A stretch of DNA of 64,000 nt from Bryoerythrophyllum caledonicum (lineage: Eukaryota; Streptophyta; Bryopsida; Pottiales; Pottiaceae). How positions within the stretch are numbered: position 1 is the stretch's first letter; each line of letters starts with the position of its first letter. A model generated the notes under the pieces. It saw only the letters and a list, made by a program, of their open reading frames with translations. It did no database searches and was not told the origin of the DNA. This document shows positions 1 through 9,775 of this stretch, piece by piece. Location: NCBI GenBank assembly GCA_963971425.1, contig OZ020518.1, positions 12,220,190 through 12,284,189 on the forward strand. The letters run 5' to 3'. The position numbers and the translations under genes are program-made.

Positions 1-1438
1 GGATAATCTGTGTCTTGGTCAGGGCTGATTTCGTTTCCAAGCCCTGATCAAACAGCAGTGCCCGGCTCACCGTGTCCGCCGGAAAGGTCAATGCAGCCCG
101 TACGTCTTTCAATGACCGGACCGCTTTGTCGTACTCTTCCTTGGCATTCTTCCGGAGATCCATCGAATGCCGGTGGTCCTCGCGAGTCACCCGGAGCTCC
201 TTCTGTAGCTTGAGGTTGAGGGTGGTCACCTTCTTGAGATTTATCTCGATGGTCATGGCCGTGTCGTCCTCAGTCATCAGCCGCTTGATTTGGGCCAATA
301 CCTCCTGCAGGTTCTTCGCTTGAAGTCCCTCCCGGAGCTGCTCCACCTCCTCCGTCAGGCCGATGTTGATTTCATCGATTGCTTCAACCCTTCGTAAGAG
401 ATGGTTGCTTAGCTCCTGGACGTCTGCACGAGGGTGGCCGGAGATTTGCGGTACTGCCGTCAGGGGTATGCAGGAATAGGAGATAGTCGAAGGTTGGTTC
501 GTCCGGTCCCCGGTTAATTCCTCCATTGGTGCCTTCTTCTTGCTTGGAGGCTGAGTTCCGGCCGGCTCCTTGGTTGGCTCCTTCTCGTGCGGGATGGAAC
601 GGCTCCGTTTCCGGGACGGGGGAGTGACGAGGTGCGTCTCCTCCTCCGACTCGTCTTCGTCCAACAGCCGGCCACCATCCGTCGGATCCTCTTCTTCATC
701 CCCTCCGAGATCATGAACTACCTCCAGAACCTGGTAATCCACCGCCTCTTCTTCCGTTAGTGCCCTAAAGTGGTGATAGAAGTGGCCTGTAAAGGTCGAA
801 AGGGCGGAGGATGACTTCTTCAGCTGCCGGATGTTGGTGGCCATTTTGTTGACCTGGTCCCGAACCAGAGCTGCCCAATTCACCTGTATCCAACCTTTCA
901 GCGATCCGATGAAAAGGCTGGCCACCTTCGCCACCACCCTCTTTGGCTTCTCCGGGTGAAAGATAGGGTTGAGGAAGCGGAAGACCATCTCCGCGTCCGG
1001 GTTGATGAGGTCCTCATACTTGTAGCCGTCGTGGCCATGGATTAGCATACCAGTACATGATATCAGGATCTGTCCAAGTCCAGCGGTGGCCTTGGTTATC
1101 CTTTGCATTCTTGGGATGGCCGTCTTTGAGGTATTCATCTTATCGTATATTATACAAAGGAACTCTGATGGGTACTGTATGGACTGGGCTGTCCATCCAG
1201 AATACACGTTTTTACATGCACTTTGATAGTTAAGATGGCAGTTTCTGTCATCCGTAAGAGCTTGCCACTCGTCAGACCCGCATGGATATTTTGCAATGAC
1301 CTCCACAAGGAAGTTACACCCAGTGCACCTGGAGAAGTTGCTCCCCACAGCCTTCACCTTGACATTCCTAAAGAAACTCTTCTTCATCCGACTGACCGCT
1401 GACTGTAAAATCGGAGAAGCGGAGCATTTATCATTAAC
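1..1438 (-). CDS. Chimeric transposon ORF: transposase fragment fused to family-2 protein (left copy, C-terminus off the window)
   Basis: This is the mirror copy of the ORF at 33823-35493 and is cut by the window start before its stop codon. Reading leftward, 1438 to about 1031 encodes the transposase part with the DKMxTSKTAIPRMQ motif. From about 1030 to 1 it encodes the family-2 part, with the IFHPEKP motif, an LYHHF-like motif (here FYHHF) and then the acidic, lysine-rich and coiled-coil segments. The probable splice acceptor at 1438/1439 follows a pyrimidine-rich stretch ending in CAG. Function is discussed under the right-arm copy. Confidence 0.6.
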
Positions 1439-2648
1439 CTGAAACAGTCGGTGAACATACAATCAAATTATGCCACAAGCAACATCGTCGGCGGCCAACC
1501 GACGACTCAACAAAGTCCTGGCTGAAATGTGACACCACTAAAGTGGATACAGCACGATACGGCGGCGGTCTCAACTGGAATGACCAATAGTTGGACAGTG
1601 AATGACGAGAGCATACCATGTTTGCCATGTCGCGGAGATGATTCCAATTCATTGAAGCCGGAAGCACTTTCAATGGCGCTACCCTTTTGTTTCCGATTTG
1701 ACGAAACTCGTTTGGCATCTGATCTGCACTATCGTTGATAATGCTCGAGATGGTTCCTTGAGCTTGAATTGTTTGTGGCCTCGGGCGGACAGTGCTAGCG
1801 TTACCGTGGCAGCCATTCAAGCGACCGCTTATGGAATCAGCTTTGTACTTGTGGTAGGCGGATCGCGACACCCCGTGAATAAGGTACCATGCAACTTCAC
1901 AGACATCGACTCCCGAGACAGTGATATACTTCTTCTTGAATCCAGGAACATGATGTAGCTGGCCCTGAACAGCGTACGCCGTTCGCCGCTGCTCTTCAAA
2001 GGAAGAAGTGTAAAGCTTCTGTCGAATCCTGCGGGTCTCCTCCCATTGGTAGAGCTGACAGCATCTTCTCTTACAACAGCTCTTGGAGCTAACGAGACGA
2101 CATTGCTGTGGATCCGTAAGGTGGTCCGACTTCGAGACCGGCTTAACGTCCTTGGAGTTTAGTTCTCGACGAACACCTCGATATCGATCCTTAGGAACAC
2201 CGTCAAGGCCATCATCTTCACTTCGCGACTGATTATGCTCAGAGCAGTATAATACGCATTCGGAAAGAAGTGGACCACCTTCGAGGCGTGTGTGCGTCAG
2301 CGGCCACCGCATAGTGATCATTTGAAGATTAGTATTCTCCGAAACAAAGATGACCCCGACATCGGTATCGCCAAGAATGTTCGTGTCGCATGCTTCATGA
2401 GGCAAACACACTTGGATCATCGCTCGCCCGATATTGGCGAAGCTGCCATCGAGAAGAAGGCAGTATCTATTTCTCCAAAGAGGTCGATCCGGGTATAAGT
2501 TAGATTCACCTGAACCACTTCTCCCATCGTTGACTTCATCATCGTCGTGGCCTCTCCCATCGTTTTCATCATCATCGTCGTGACCTCGACATATATACTG
2601 CAAAGCTGGTTTCACTGTCTGAGTCTGAGCATTCGGGTGAAAGTCCAC
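1434..2648 (-). CDS. Transposon-encoded protein, N-terminal exon (left copy)
   Basis: This is the mirror of 32613-33827, with the same 404-codon open frame and no visible difference in the translation. It is read on the minus strand, immediately upstream of the chimeric ORF at 1-1438, and the two are probably exons of one gene. It holds a CCxxRCC cysteine cluster, an FEEQRR segment, an IHGVSRSAYHKYK motif and an ADQMPNEFRQIGNKRV segment. The frame opens without an ATG for its first 76 codons, so upstream exons or decay are likely. See the right-arm entry for the reasoning. Confidence 0.5.
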   Translation of the reverse strand: MDFHPNAQTQTVKPALQYICRGHDDDDENDGRGHDDDEVNDGRSGSGESNLYPDRPLWRNRYCLLLDGSFANIGRAMIQVCLPHEACDTNILGDTDVGVIFVSENTNLQMITMRWPLTHTRLEGGPLLSECVLYCSEHNQSRSEDDGLDGVPKDRYRGVRRELNSKDVKPVSKSDHLTDPQQCRLVSSKSCCKRRCCQLYQWEETRRIRQKLYTSSFEEQRRTAYAVQGQLHHVPGFKKKYITVSGVDVCEVAWYLIHGVSRSAYHKYKADSISGRLNGCHGNASTVRPRPQTIQAQGTISSIINDSADQMPNEFRQIGNKRVAPLKVLPASMNWNHLRDMANMVCSRHSLSNYWSFQLRPPPYRAVSTLVVSHFSQDFVESSVGRRRCCLWHNLIVCSPTVSG

Positions 2649-3217
2649 TAAGGTGGTATATATTTAGTGTCACAAATGGTTTTGGAATTAGTTACAAACC
2701 TTCTACTGCCGAAAAGTGAAAATGTAGGACCAACCTTTGAGTTCTACTGATGGAATGTAGAAGGTAACTTGAATAAAAGGGTGGACACATAGGCAAGTTT
2801 AGTTTTGACTAACGGTTTGGCCAATCTAGGTATATCTTTCAGATATACATACTTGTCACAGGTATACAAACAAACAACAAATATACTGATTTTGAGAGAT
2901 CTAAAAGGTAAATTACTTTGAAACTTCTAGGACGCATCCACGCCACAATGTGTTCATATATTTTGATTGGAACTTTTAGATTGGCAACTTATTTTTACTT
3001 TTATTGCCAAAAAACATGCTAAGCATTCAAGGCTCATTAATTAGGGATCACTGTTGTTTCTTGCTTCAATTTTTATTGAATTAGATACATCACATACAGT
3101 AATCCATCTAACATAAATTTTTCTTCCAAAAAAAGTTTTTTTTCCCATAAATTTGGGTCAAAAACGGTTTTTTGGTATACTTGGAGGTATATTTTTTTTG
3201 CCCAAAAGTGAGTAACC
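2649..3217. other. AT-rich intergenic stretch, left arm
   Basis: No credible gene. The stretch is AT-rich with runs of A and T near 3125-3200. It separates the 242-codon ORF from the transposase exon, both on the minus strand. The mirror is 32044-32612. Confidence 0.6.
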
Positions 3218-3946
3218 CTAGCTGACTTTCACCCATTCCGGATATGTATCACGCAAAGCGCTTGTTGAGTTCTCCGGAACTGCGTTGTTCCGTTTGTGGT
3301 TGTCAGATGCTCCAGGATGAATTCCGATAGCGCCTTCGTCAGCATCTCCAGCATTGCTTCCAGTACCAGATGGTAACAGAAGAATTTGATAGCCACTCCA
3401 GAGGACGAGATGACCAATAGATTTTCCGAGTTCATTGTTTCCTGGAACCTCACTGTATGCTGCATGGTGGACAAACTTTGGATTCACCGAAGAAACCCGA
3501 ACGACAAGGAAAAAGCTGTGAGGAACTAGAAAGCCCTCCCAAGTTCCCTTCGAAGAGCATTCGTCGATGATTCCGATTGCCGTGCACTGTCTCCGACTTT
3601 CAGTGTCATCAAGGAGGGCGACCTCCATGCCAGCTTGCAGATCGAGGAACTCCTGAACCAGCTTGACATCCTCAGCCTCCACAGACTTGGTCAACGAGGT
3701 CTGCTCTTCGACTTTAGCGTATGGTCTCAAGTCAGCAACTTCCCATAATATTGATTGGCCTAGACAATCACGAAGCATTTTAACGCCAGCAGCTGGGAAT
3801 GGAATTGGCATTTCCATTGCATCAGACAATTCCACAATCCTCAGTCGAACCATCAAAGGGTCTCTGAGAATAATTCGTTCAATCATAGCCCGACCAGCAA
3901 AGTAAAGTCCAGAATGGGTTAGGGCAACCACAACACCTCTACGCAC
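3218..3946 (-). CDS. Putative transposon accessory protein with two DUF8039-like segments (left copy)
   Basis: This is the mirror of 31315-32043, differing by two amino acids. Here the middle reads QCTAIGIIDE, while the right arm reads QCAAIGIIVE. The frame opens without ATG and the first methionine is about 20 codons in, so a spliced upstream exon or a broken start is likely. See the right-arm entry for domain reasoning. Confidence 0.45.
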   Translation of the reverse strand: MRRGVVVALTHSGLYFAGRAMIERIILRDPLMVRLRIVELSDAMEMPIPFPAAGVKMLRDCLGQSILWEVADLRPYAKVEEQTSLTKSVEAEDVKLVQEFLDLQAGMEVALLDDTESRRQCTAIGIIDECSSKGTWEGFLVPHSFFLVVRVSSVNPKFVHHAAYSEVPGNNELGKSIGHLVLWSGYQILLLPSGTGSNAGDADEGAIGIHPGASDNHKRNNAVPENSTSALRDTYPEWVKVS

Positions 3947-5290
3947 GGTCCATCGACCTCACCGTCCATTTCTGATAAAGGACTGAATTGGTTCAATATC
4001 CATTTCGTAGTTCTGATTCCGTCTTAGAATCTAATGATTCGAATTGTTGATCAACTTCAAGGCGAGCCACTATAGACCGGAGGTTGAACTGATTAATTCA
4101 CGAAGAGACTGAATTGCCCAACGCCCAGTAAGAAATCATGCCAGATGAATGCACTGGCATCAACGGCTGCTGCCGTCGGCTGGCAGCCGAGGACTCCGCC
4201 TCCAATGATCTCCGCTGCCCCGAGTGGTCGCCAGCTTCATCCGCCGACAGAGTATTGGCACCCGCCAGTGGAATTGTTATCCAGCATTCCAAGTGCTAGG
4301 AATCATTGCCCTCTAACCCGAAGCATGATGATCAACTCGTGCGTGCATCAATCAGTGAACTCAGTCAGATCTGCAGAATCTAGGTGGTCCAGCGCCATAT
4401 ATATCCTCTAGACAAATCTTAAGAATTTCAGCAGGTGCGAAGCGAATGATGTCCTTCCTGTCATTGGATATCACACAAGCCAAACATGATAAGGTCTCCT
4501 CAACAGACAGTCTGATTGTACATCCTAAAAATGTGTATTCTTCCTACTGGAATAGAACAAAACACCTGAGAGGAAGAGCTCCAGAATCCTTAAACCTAGG
4601 ATCATCTCAAGTACAGAATCCTGCAGACCTAGCAAGATCCTACAATCAATGACCAAAGGTATTAAAGATAAAATGAAGCGGACAACTGTGAGAGAGTAAG
4701 CGCATTGAAGGAAGGAAATGATAGTCCGTGAATGACAACTGAATGGGACGAAGATGAGGATGTAACCAAAGGCCGCACCCTGCAGGGCGCGGGAAATTCA
4801 AATTGAATATCGCCCGCCAAAATCGAAAACAAATTGTAGCCACGGTATCGCGCCAAATTTTAAAATGCTGAAATCTGTGCGAAATCACCGAAGTTTTGCT
4901 GTTAATAATCTGAGCGACATTCGAGCATGCTTCAAGATTGGTCGAATTAGCAGCACATGATATTAATCTCAAAAATGCATTTCTCATTCAACAACATCTT
5001 CTTTCAAGGATTAAAAATCACATGTCCCATGGACATGTCATGTGACATGGAACATCACATGTCACATGGAACATCACATGTCACATGGCACATGTCACAT
5101 CCCCCATCCTGGCTCTTGATTACCCTCAGATGCTTGATCGAACGGTTGCGTCGATTCCTACGAACAAGGTATAAAAATCGAGGTGCGTTCATGTTTTGGC
5201 ACATTTGTGTTCTTACGCATTGTTAAGATTTAGTTTAGCGCAAGAGTTAAGGTTTAAGGTAGTTTAAGGAGCGACGCGGCGCGCAATATT
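3947..5290. other. Non-coding stretch with CACATG palindromic repeats, left arm
   Basis: No convincing ORF. A dyad of the form GTCGGCTG-GCAGCCGA lies near 4175-4195. Around 5018-5101 there is a run of overlapping palindromic ACATGT/CACATG words in 17-19 bp steps. The mirror is about 29970-31314. Confidence 0.5.
5018..5101. repeat. ACATGT/CACATG palindromic simple repeat (left copy)
   Basis: Alternating CATGTCAC and ACATGG words occur in 17-19 bp units and give many overlapping 6-bp dyads. Mirrored at 30160-30243. Confidence 0.7.
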
Positions 5291-5295
5291 GCTGC

Positions 5296-5536
5296 CAGCC
5301 GACGGACGTTCGGCGCCTACGCGACGGGTGCATTGTAATTGAGCAGCCGACGTCCATCGATCACCAGCCGACAGACGTTCAGCGCGAACTCGACGGGTGC
5401 ACAGGGATTGAGCAGCCGACGTTCACCGATTAGCAGTGGACGTCTACCGTTCACCAGCCGACGTCCCGGGGTCACCAGCTGACGGAATGGATAGCAACAG
5501 GTACGATTTCAAAACAACGTTGGCGGCCAGCCGACG
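5296..5536 (+). repeat. CAGCCGACG motif cluster, mostly 21-bp phased (left copy)
   Basis: CAGCCGACG or one- to two-base variants start at 5296, 5344, 5364, 5412, 5433, 5454, 5475 and 5528. Spacings are 48, 20, 48, 21, 21, 21 and 53 bp. The first four form two copies of a 68-bp composite that also carries CGACGGGTGCA. Each unit contains CCGAC, the core of plant DRE/CRT elements, but no function is shown. Mirrored at 29725-29965. Confidence 0.75.
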
Positions 5537-5769
5537 GGACGCTGTTTGCATTGCTGTAACAGATCAGCTTCTCGTTGTGGGTCTGTTGTTATTTAGTTAC
5601 TGTTTTCAGAGTTGTCTAAATGATCGTGACGGCGGAAAAATCTGGCAGGATGTCACATTTACCTACACAGAGCCACGTCGGATACGGAAGCAAATCTACA
5701 TGCCAACTGTGCAGACATGTCATCACGTTGGGTAATTTGGTGCGTGGAAATTCAAAGAAATGTGGGCCC

Positions 5770-6545
5770 GACCGTGTGCGCCCATCCGCGCCCTATCCGC
5801 GTCCATCCGCGGCCTGTCCGCGCCCAGTTCCGGACTAAACATCCCAGTGTCCGCGACCCAGCTTCGCGCAATCCGCGACCTGTCCGCGGCCTGTCCGAGA
5901 TCCTTCCGCGGCCAGACCGGGGCTAATCCGCGCCCATTCCGCGCCCCATCCGCGCCCCATCCGCGCCCCATTCGCCCCACCCGCGCCCCTTCCGCAGCCC
6001 ATCCGCGGCCAGTCCGCGCCCCTTTCGCGCCCCATCCGCTGCCAGTCCGCGCCCCATCCGCGGCCTGTCCGCGCCCCTTTCGCGCCCCATCCGATGTCAG
6101 TCCGCGCCCCATCCGCGGCCATGGTCCCAACATCTCTCAGTCCGCGATCCACCCTCGCCCCATCCTCGCCCAGTCCGCGGCCTGTCCGCGGCCCGTCCGC
6201 GCCCCTTCCGCGGTCCATCCGCGGCTCGTCCGCGTCCCACCCGCGGCCAGTGAAGTGCCCCTCCGCGCGTAGTACGGGACCCAACATCTCTCAGTCCGCG
6301 ACCCACCCTCACTTAGTCCGTGGCCTGTCCGCGCCCCGTCCGCGGCCTGTCCGCTGGTCCATACTCCACTTGTGCGCGGCTCATCCTCGCTCAGTCCGCG
6401 GCCGTCCCGCGGTCTATCCGCGGAAGTAATACGCTTCCACCCGCGCGCACCATCCGCGACTAATCCGCGGCACAACTGCTACCCCACCCGCGTACCTTGT
6501 CCGCGCGCTGTCCGCGACTATTCCGCTCCCAGTTCGCGGGCCACC
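5770..6545 (+). repeat. 11-bp CpG-rich tandem array 1 (left copy)
   Basis: This is a degenerate array of 11-bp units with consensus close to RTCCGCGNCCM, about 70 units long, with TCCGCG recurring at 11-bp steps. The ORFs on both strands here are repeat translations rich in Pro, Arg, Ala and Gly, not genes. The array is one unit longer than its mirror (28727-29491): three ATCCGCGCCCC units near 5940-5975 against two in the mirror. Confidence 0.9.
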
Positions 6546-7350
6546 CTGCTAGTTGAAGGCCATTTTGAAAATGTTTCTAAGAAAGAGCTTTCAATAATTT
6601 TGTAACTGAAACAAAGTTCTTTAAATAATTTAGCTACTTTTATTCTATACGTGCCAAACTAGTTTTTTTTGTTTCGTGTGATTTCTCTCAAATTGATGAC
6701 CAAATGTTGTGGATTTTGCAGACGTATATGATTCATGATGAGAATGTTTGACATTTCCATGCTTTAAACAAGTAGATAGGTGATACATTGTTTCCCTGCC
6801 ACTTGTTTTATACTTGGGATTTTTTTGTTTTTTGACTTTTTTGCTTTGACTGTATTGGTATTTGATTGAATGAGTTATTTATTTTGTTTGTTAACATTGT
6901 TGGATTTTGATGTTTTGAATAGTTGACCTCTTATCGCTATAGGTGCATGGTGTGGTGCTTGTGAATTCATACTTCCAATCCGCGCCTCCCATCCAAAAAC
7001 AAAAGGCACTCCTCTCAAGTATTGCTTGTAACTTAGAAAAAAAATTGCCCAATGGAACCGTTGAACGTGGGATTTTTAAAGACAACGAAAAGAGCATAAC
7101 AAGGAAGGGAACACGAAGATGAAGGGTTTTGAAGTGCTTTTGGAACAAATGTTAAGAAATATAGACTTGCAAAAGCCCACTTGTTGCTCAAAAAATAACG
7201 GCAGTGGTCGAGCCAGTTGACTATATTAAATTATAATCACAAGATGTTCATACATATCAAATATTTAGAACTTGCACATAAAAAGTGAAAACTATCTGTC
7301 CGATTCTGAGAACTGCATATTTAGAGCAACTTCTACTATCTAGTTCTCTA
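6546..7350. other. AT-rich intergenic stretch, left arm
   Basis: AT-rich sequence with T-runs at 6663-6672 and 6820-6845. No supported gene. It lies between array 1 and the 3' end of gene B. Mirror about 27922-28726. Confidence 0.6.
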
Positions 7351-7357
7351 GTGCGGT

Positions 7358-7690
7358 TCAAATATAATCTTGGATTGCTTGCTGAATTAATTCAGCAACT
7401 TCGGTGCTGATTTCCACGTTCTGCGTGCTCCGCACCCGATCAAGTAGTTCCCCAACGTCATCACTCATTAAGTCCAAGAGATTTTCAGCTGTAATGCCGT
7501 AACTATTGATGGCATCAATAATATTCGTGGGGACGTTTTGGTAACAGAATATGTCATATATACGTTTCCATTCCAACCAATACTCTTCCTCCATCCTTTC
7601 TTGTTCAAGTGTGCGAGGTGCAACCACTTGCCCCGGTAGCGACGACACGGGCACTGATTCATCATTCCAAGTTAGATACAAACGTCCCAT
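7358..7690 (-). CDS. Gene B: small acidic protein with a SAM-like helical domain (left copy)
   Basis: Mirror of 27582-27914 with identical translation. The start is the ATG at 7688-7690, giving 110 residues. It is read away from array 2 (7925-8370), with the conserved dyad module (7747-7859) in its upstream region. Full description is under the right-arm copy. Confidence 0.5.
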   Translation of the reverse strand: MGRLYLTWNDESVPVSSLPGQVVAPRTLEQERMEEEYWLEWKRIYDIFCYQNVPTNIIDAINSYGITAENLLDLMSDDVGELLDRVRSTQNVEISTEVAELIQQAIQDYI

Positions 7691-7746
7691 CGCCTTTCTT
7701 CTGTATCGTAAATCCTGAATCAGATGATGACAAAAAAACTGATAAA

Positions 7747-7859
7747 AGTGAGTACAAATATTTCCACTTACGGTCCTCAAAGGGACCACTTTCCCACTTG
7801 AATACCCCGCACACCGCCGTCAACGTGGAGGCAAGTGAGTCAAGGCATCCTAGAATTGG
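7747..7859 (-). promoter_or_regulatory. Conserved dyad-bearing upstream module (left copy)
   Basis: Mirror of 27413-27525 and related to 14334-14456. It contains the CCTCCACGTTGAC word, GTGCGGGG, GGGAAAGTGG and a GGTCC-N6-GGACC dyad. It lies between array 2 and the ATG of gene B. A role as promoter or leader is inferred from position and conservation. Confidence 0.5.
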
Positions 7860-7924
7860 AAAAGTGAATTTCCACACTGACCCGAAATGACTTATTAGCA
7901 TTCCACGCCCCGTTGTCCGAGACC

Positions 7925-8370
7925 CATCGCATACACATCCGCGCCCGATGATTGCCCTATCCGCGGCTCGTCCGCGTTCCGTCCGCGTTCTGTCCGCGGC
8001 CTCATCCGCGACCTGTCCGAGGCCAGTCTGCGCCCTGTTCGTGGCCAGTCCGCGCCCTGTCCGCGGCTCGACCGCGTTCTGTCCGCGGTCTCATCCGCGC
8101 CCTGCCCCCGCCCTGACCGCTCCTCGTTCGCGGCCAGTCTTCGCCCTGTCCGCGGCTCGTCCGCGATTCAACCGGGGCCAAATCCGCGCCCTGTCCGCTG
8201 CCAACGTCTTCCCGTCCGCGCCACTGTCCGCGCCAATCCGCCGCCCATCCGCGGCCAGTCCGCGGTATGTCCGCGGAAGTCGGTCCACGCTTTCACCCGC
8301 GCACCCCATCCGTGACAAGTCCGCGGCCCACCCGCTCGCCCCACCCGCGACCTGTCCGCGCCCATCCGCC
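7925..8370 (+). repeat. 11-bp CpG-rich tandem array 2 (left copy)
   Basis: About 40 degenerate 11-bp units of the same TCCGCGGCC type as array 1. It lies between gene C (8496-8971) and gene B (7358-7690). The mirror (26902-27347) has the same length. Confidence 0.9.
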
Positions 8371-8495
8371 AAATTATTGTGATATGCATTCTAAAAGGAA
8401 ATAGCTTGTGGCCGGGGCTTGTTTTACTGATGCATATTTTTTCATGCGCAAATGGAGCAAACCTAGTAGTAATACAACAAACACCGAATTATCTT

Positions 8496-8971
8496 TACAT
8501 ATTCTCCTTCCGGGCTCGATCTATTTGCCTCTTAAGCTTTTCATACCGCGTTGGCCATGTTGACTTCAACTCATTAGCATATGAACTACGTTTCGACGTG
8601 CTAGATGTACTATCTCCATCGAGTGAATATGGTTTGTATTGCTGATGGAACATTGTCCTAGTACTTCCTTGTTGTTGTCATGTCCTAGGATTACGGGTGG
8701 ATCCATGGATTTGCACGCTTGAAGTGCTTGAACGTGCATTAAGTCCTTTGTCCATGGTATTCCTCATATCCAGCTCCTCGCTCCCGCCGAGTAGCATTGC
8801 CCCTTCCTCTAGCATTGCTTTGTCCCCATCAACAAACTCCCCTTGCACCTCGTGATTGGCCTCCAATGGAAGATGTTCACTACCCTCACACTCGTTACTC
8901 TTGACATCGGACCACATAAGTAAGAACTCAAGAACCTCATCCTCCAAACTTATGATGCTATCATTCTCCAT
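8496..8971 (-). CDS. Gene C: acidic protein of unknown function with one in-frame stop (left copy)
   Basis: Mirror of 26301-26776. The minus-strand frame starts at the ATG ending at 8971 and is broken by an in-frame TGA at 8678-8680, after which the same frame stays open to 8496. The same stop is present in both arms. See the right-arm copy for composition and context. Confidence 0.4.
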
Positions 8972-9026
8972 GTCTAGGCGCACACACTAACTCACTAGAA
9001 ACCCACAAAAAGGGCTTGAGCGTTCA

Positions 9027-9070
9027 GTTGGGGTGCTATATATTCCTAGTTGGGGTGCTATATATTCCTA
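9027..9070. repeat. 22-bp direct duplication containing TATATA (left copy)
   Basis: Two perfect head-to-tail copies of a 22-bp unit beginning GTTGGGGTGCTATATATTCC, at 9027-9048 and 9049-9070. It lies between gene C and array 3. The TATATA words could act as a core promoter for gene C, which starts about 60 bp away; this is inference. Mirrored at 26202-26245. Confidence 0.75.
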
Positions 9071-9600
9071 GCTGCTTATCCGCACCACTGTCCGCGGCTC
9101 ATCAGCGGCCTGTCCGCGGACCCGTCGCGACATGTTCCAGGCCTGTCCGCAGTCCGTCCGCGGTTAGTCCGCGGATTGGATGATGCATTTCCGTCGAAGG
9201 CAGTCCGCGTAGAGCGAGGCACGTCCAGCCCGCGGTCTATCCGCGTCCATTTTAAGGGCTGTCCGCGTCCAATTCGCGGGCACTCCCTGGCATTTCGCCA
9301 CCCGCAATCCGCGGCCAATCCGCGGCCAGTCCGCGACCAATCCGCGGCCAATCCGCGGCCAGTCCGCGACCAATCCGCGGCCAGTCCGCGACCAGTCCGC
9401 GGCCAGTTAGCGACCAGTCCGCGGTCTGTCTTCGGCGAGCCCGCACGTTGTCCGCGCCCCATTTGCTGCCCGTCCGCGACCCGTCCGCGCCCTATCCGCG
9501 ACATTTGTGCGCCCGATCTTGTTCGTCGCGTACTGCATCCGCGCCCCACCCGCGGCTCATCCGCGCTCCCTATTCGCCCCGTCCGCACCCAAGCGCACGG
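9068..9600 (+). repeat. 11-bp CpG-rich tandem array 3 (left copy, five units longer)
   Basis: Array of the 11-bp TCCGCGGCC unit between divergently read gene C and the hAT transposase gene. The most regular part (9306-9420) shows about nine clean units alternating AATCCGCGGCC and AGTCCGCGACC types before the AGTTAGCG landmark. The mirror array shows four there, a difference of 55 bp. Confidence 0.92.
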
Positions 9601-9775
9601 CCTCTCCATATGAATCGTAGTATAATTACTGTCGTAACAACTCACAAGGGCGCTTTCCCTTCCCCCTTACTGGTTTCAAGACCTTGGGTTCTTTACACGA
9701 GAACGCATTGCATGAGACCGCCTTGTCAAGGGTGGATGGAGGTTCCCTCCGTTTGAGGTCAACTCAATCTACAAC

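Noticed and set aside
5723-6475. Overlapping ORFs of 100-170 codons on both strands within array 1 (and likewise in arrays 2 and 3)
   Set aside because: They are translations of the 11-bp repeat (Pro/Arg/Ala or Gly/Arg/Asp periodic), present in several frames and on both strands at once.
5770-9600. CRISPR-like array
   Set aside because: Units are 11 bp without spacers, and the genome is eukaryotic.
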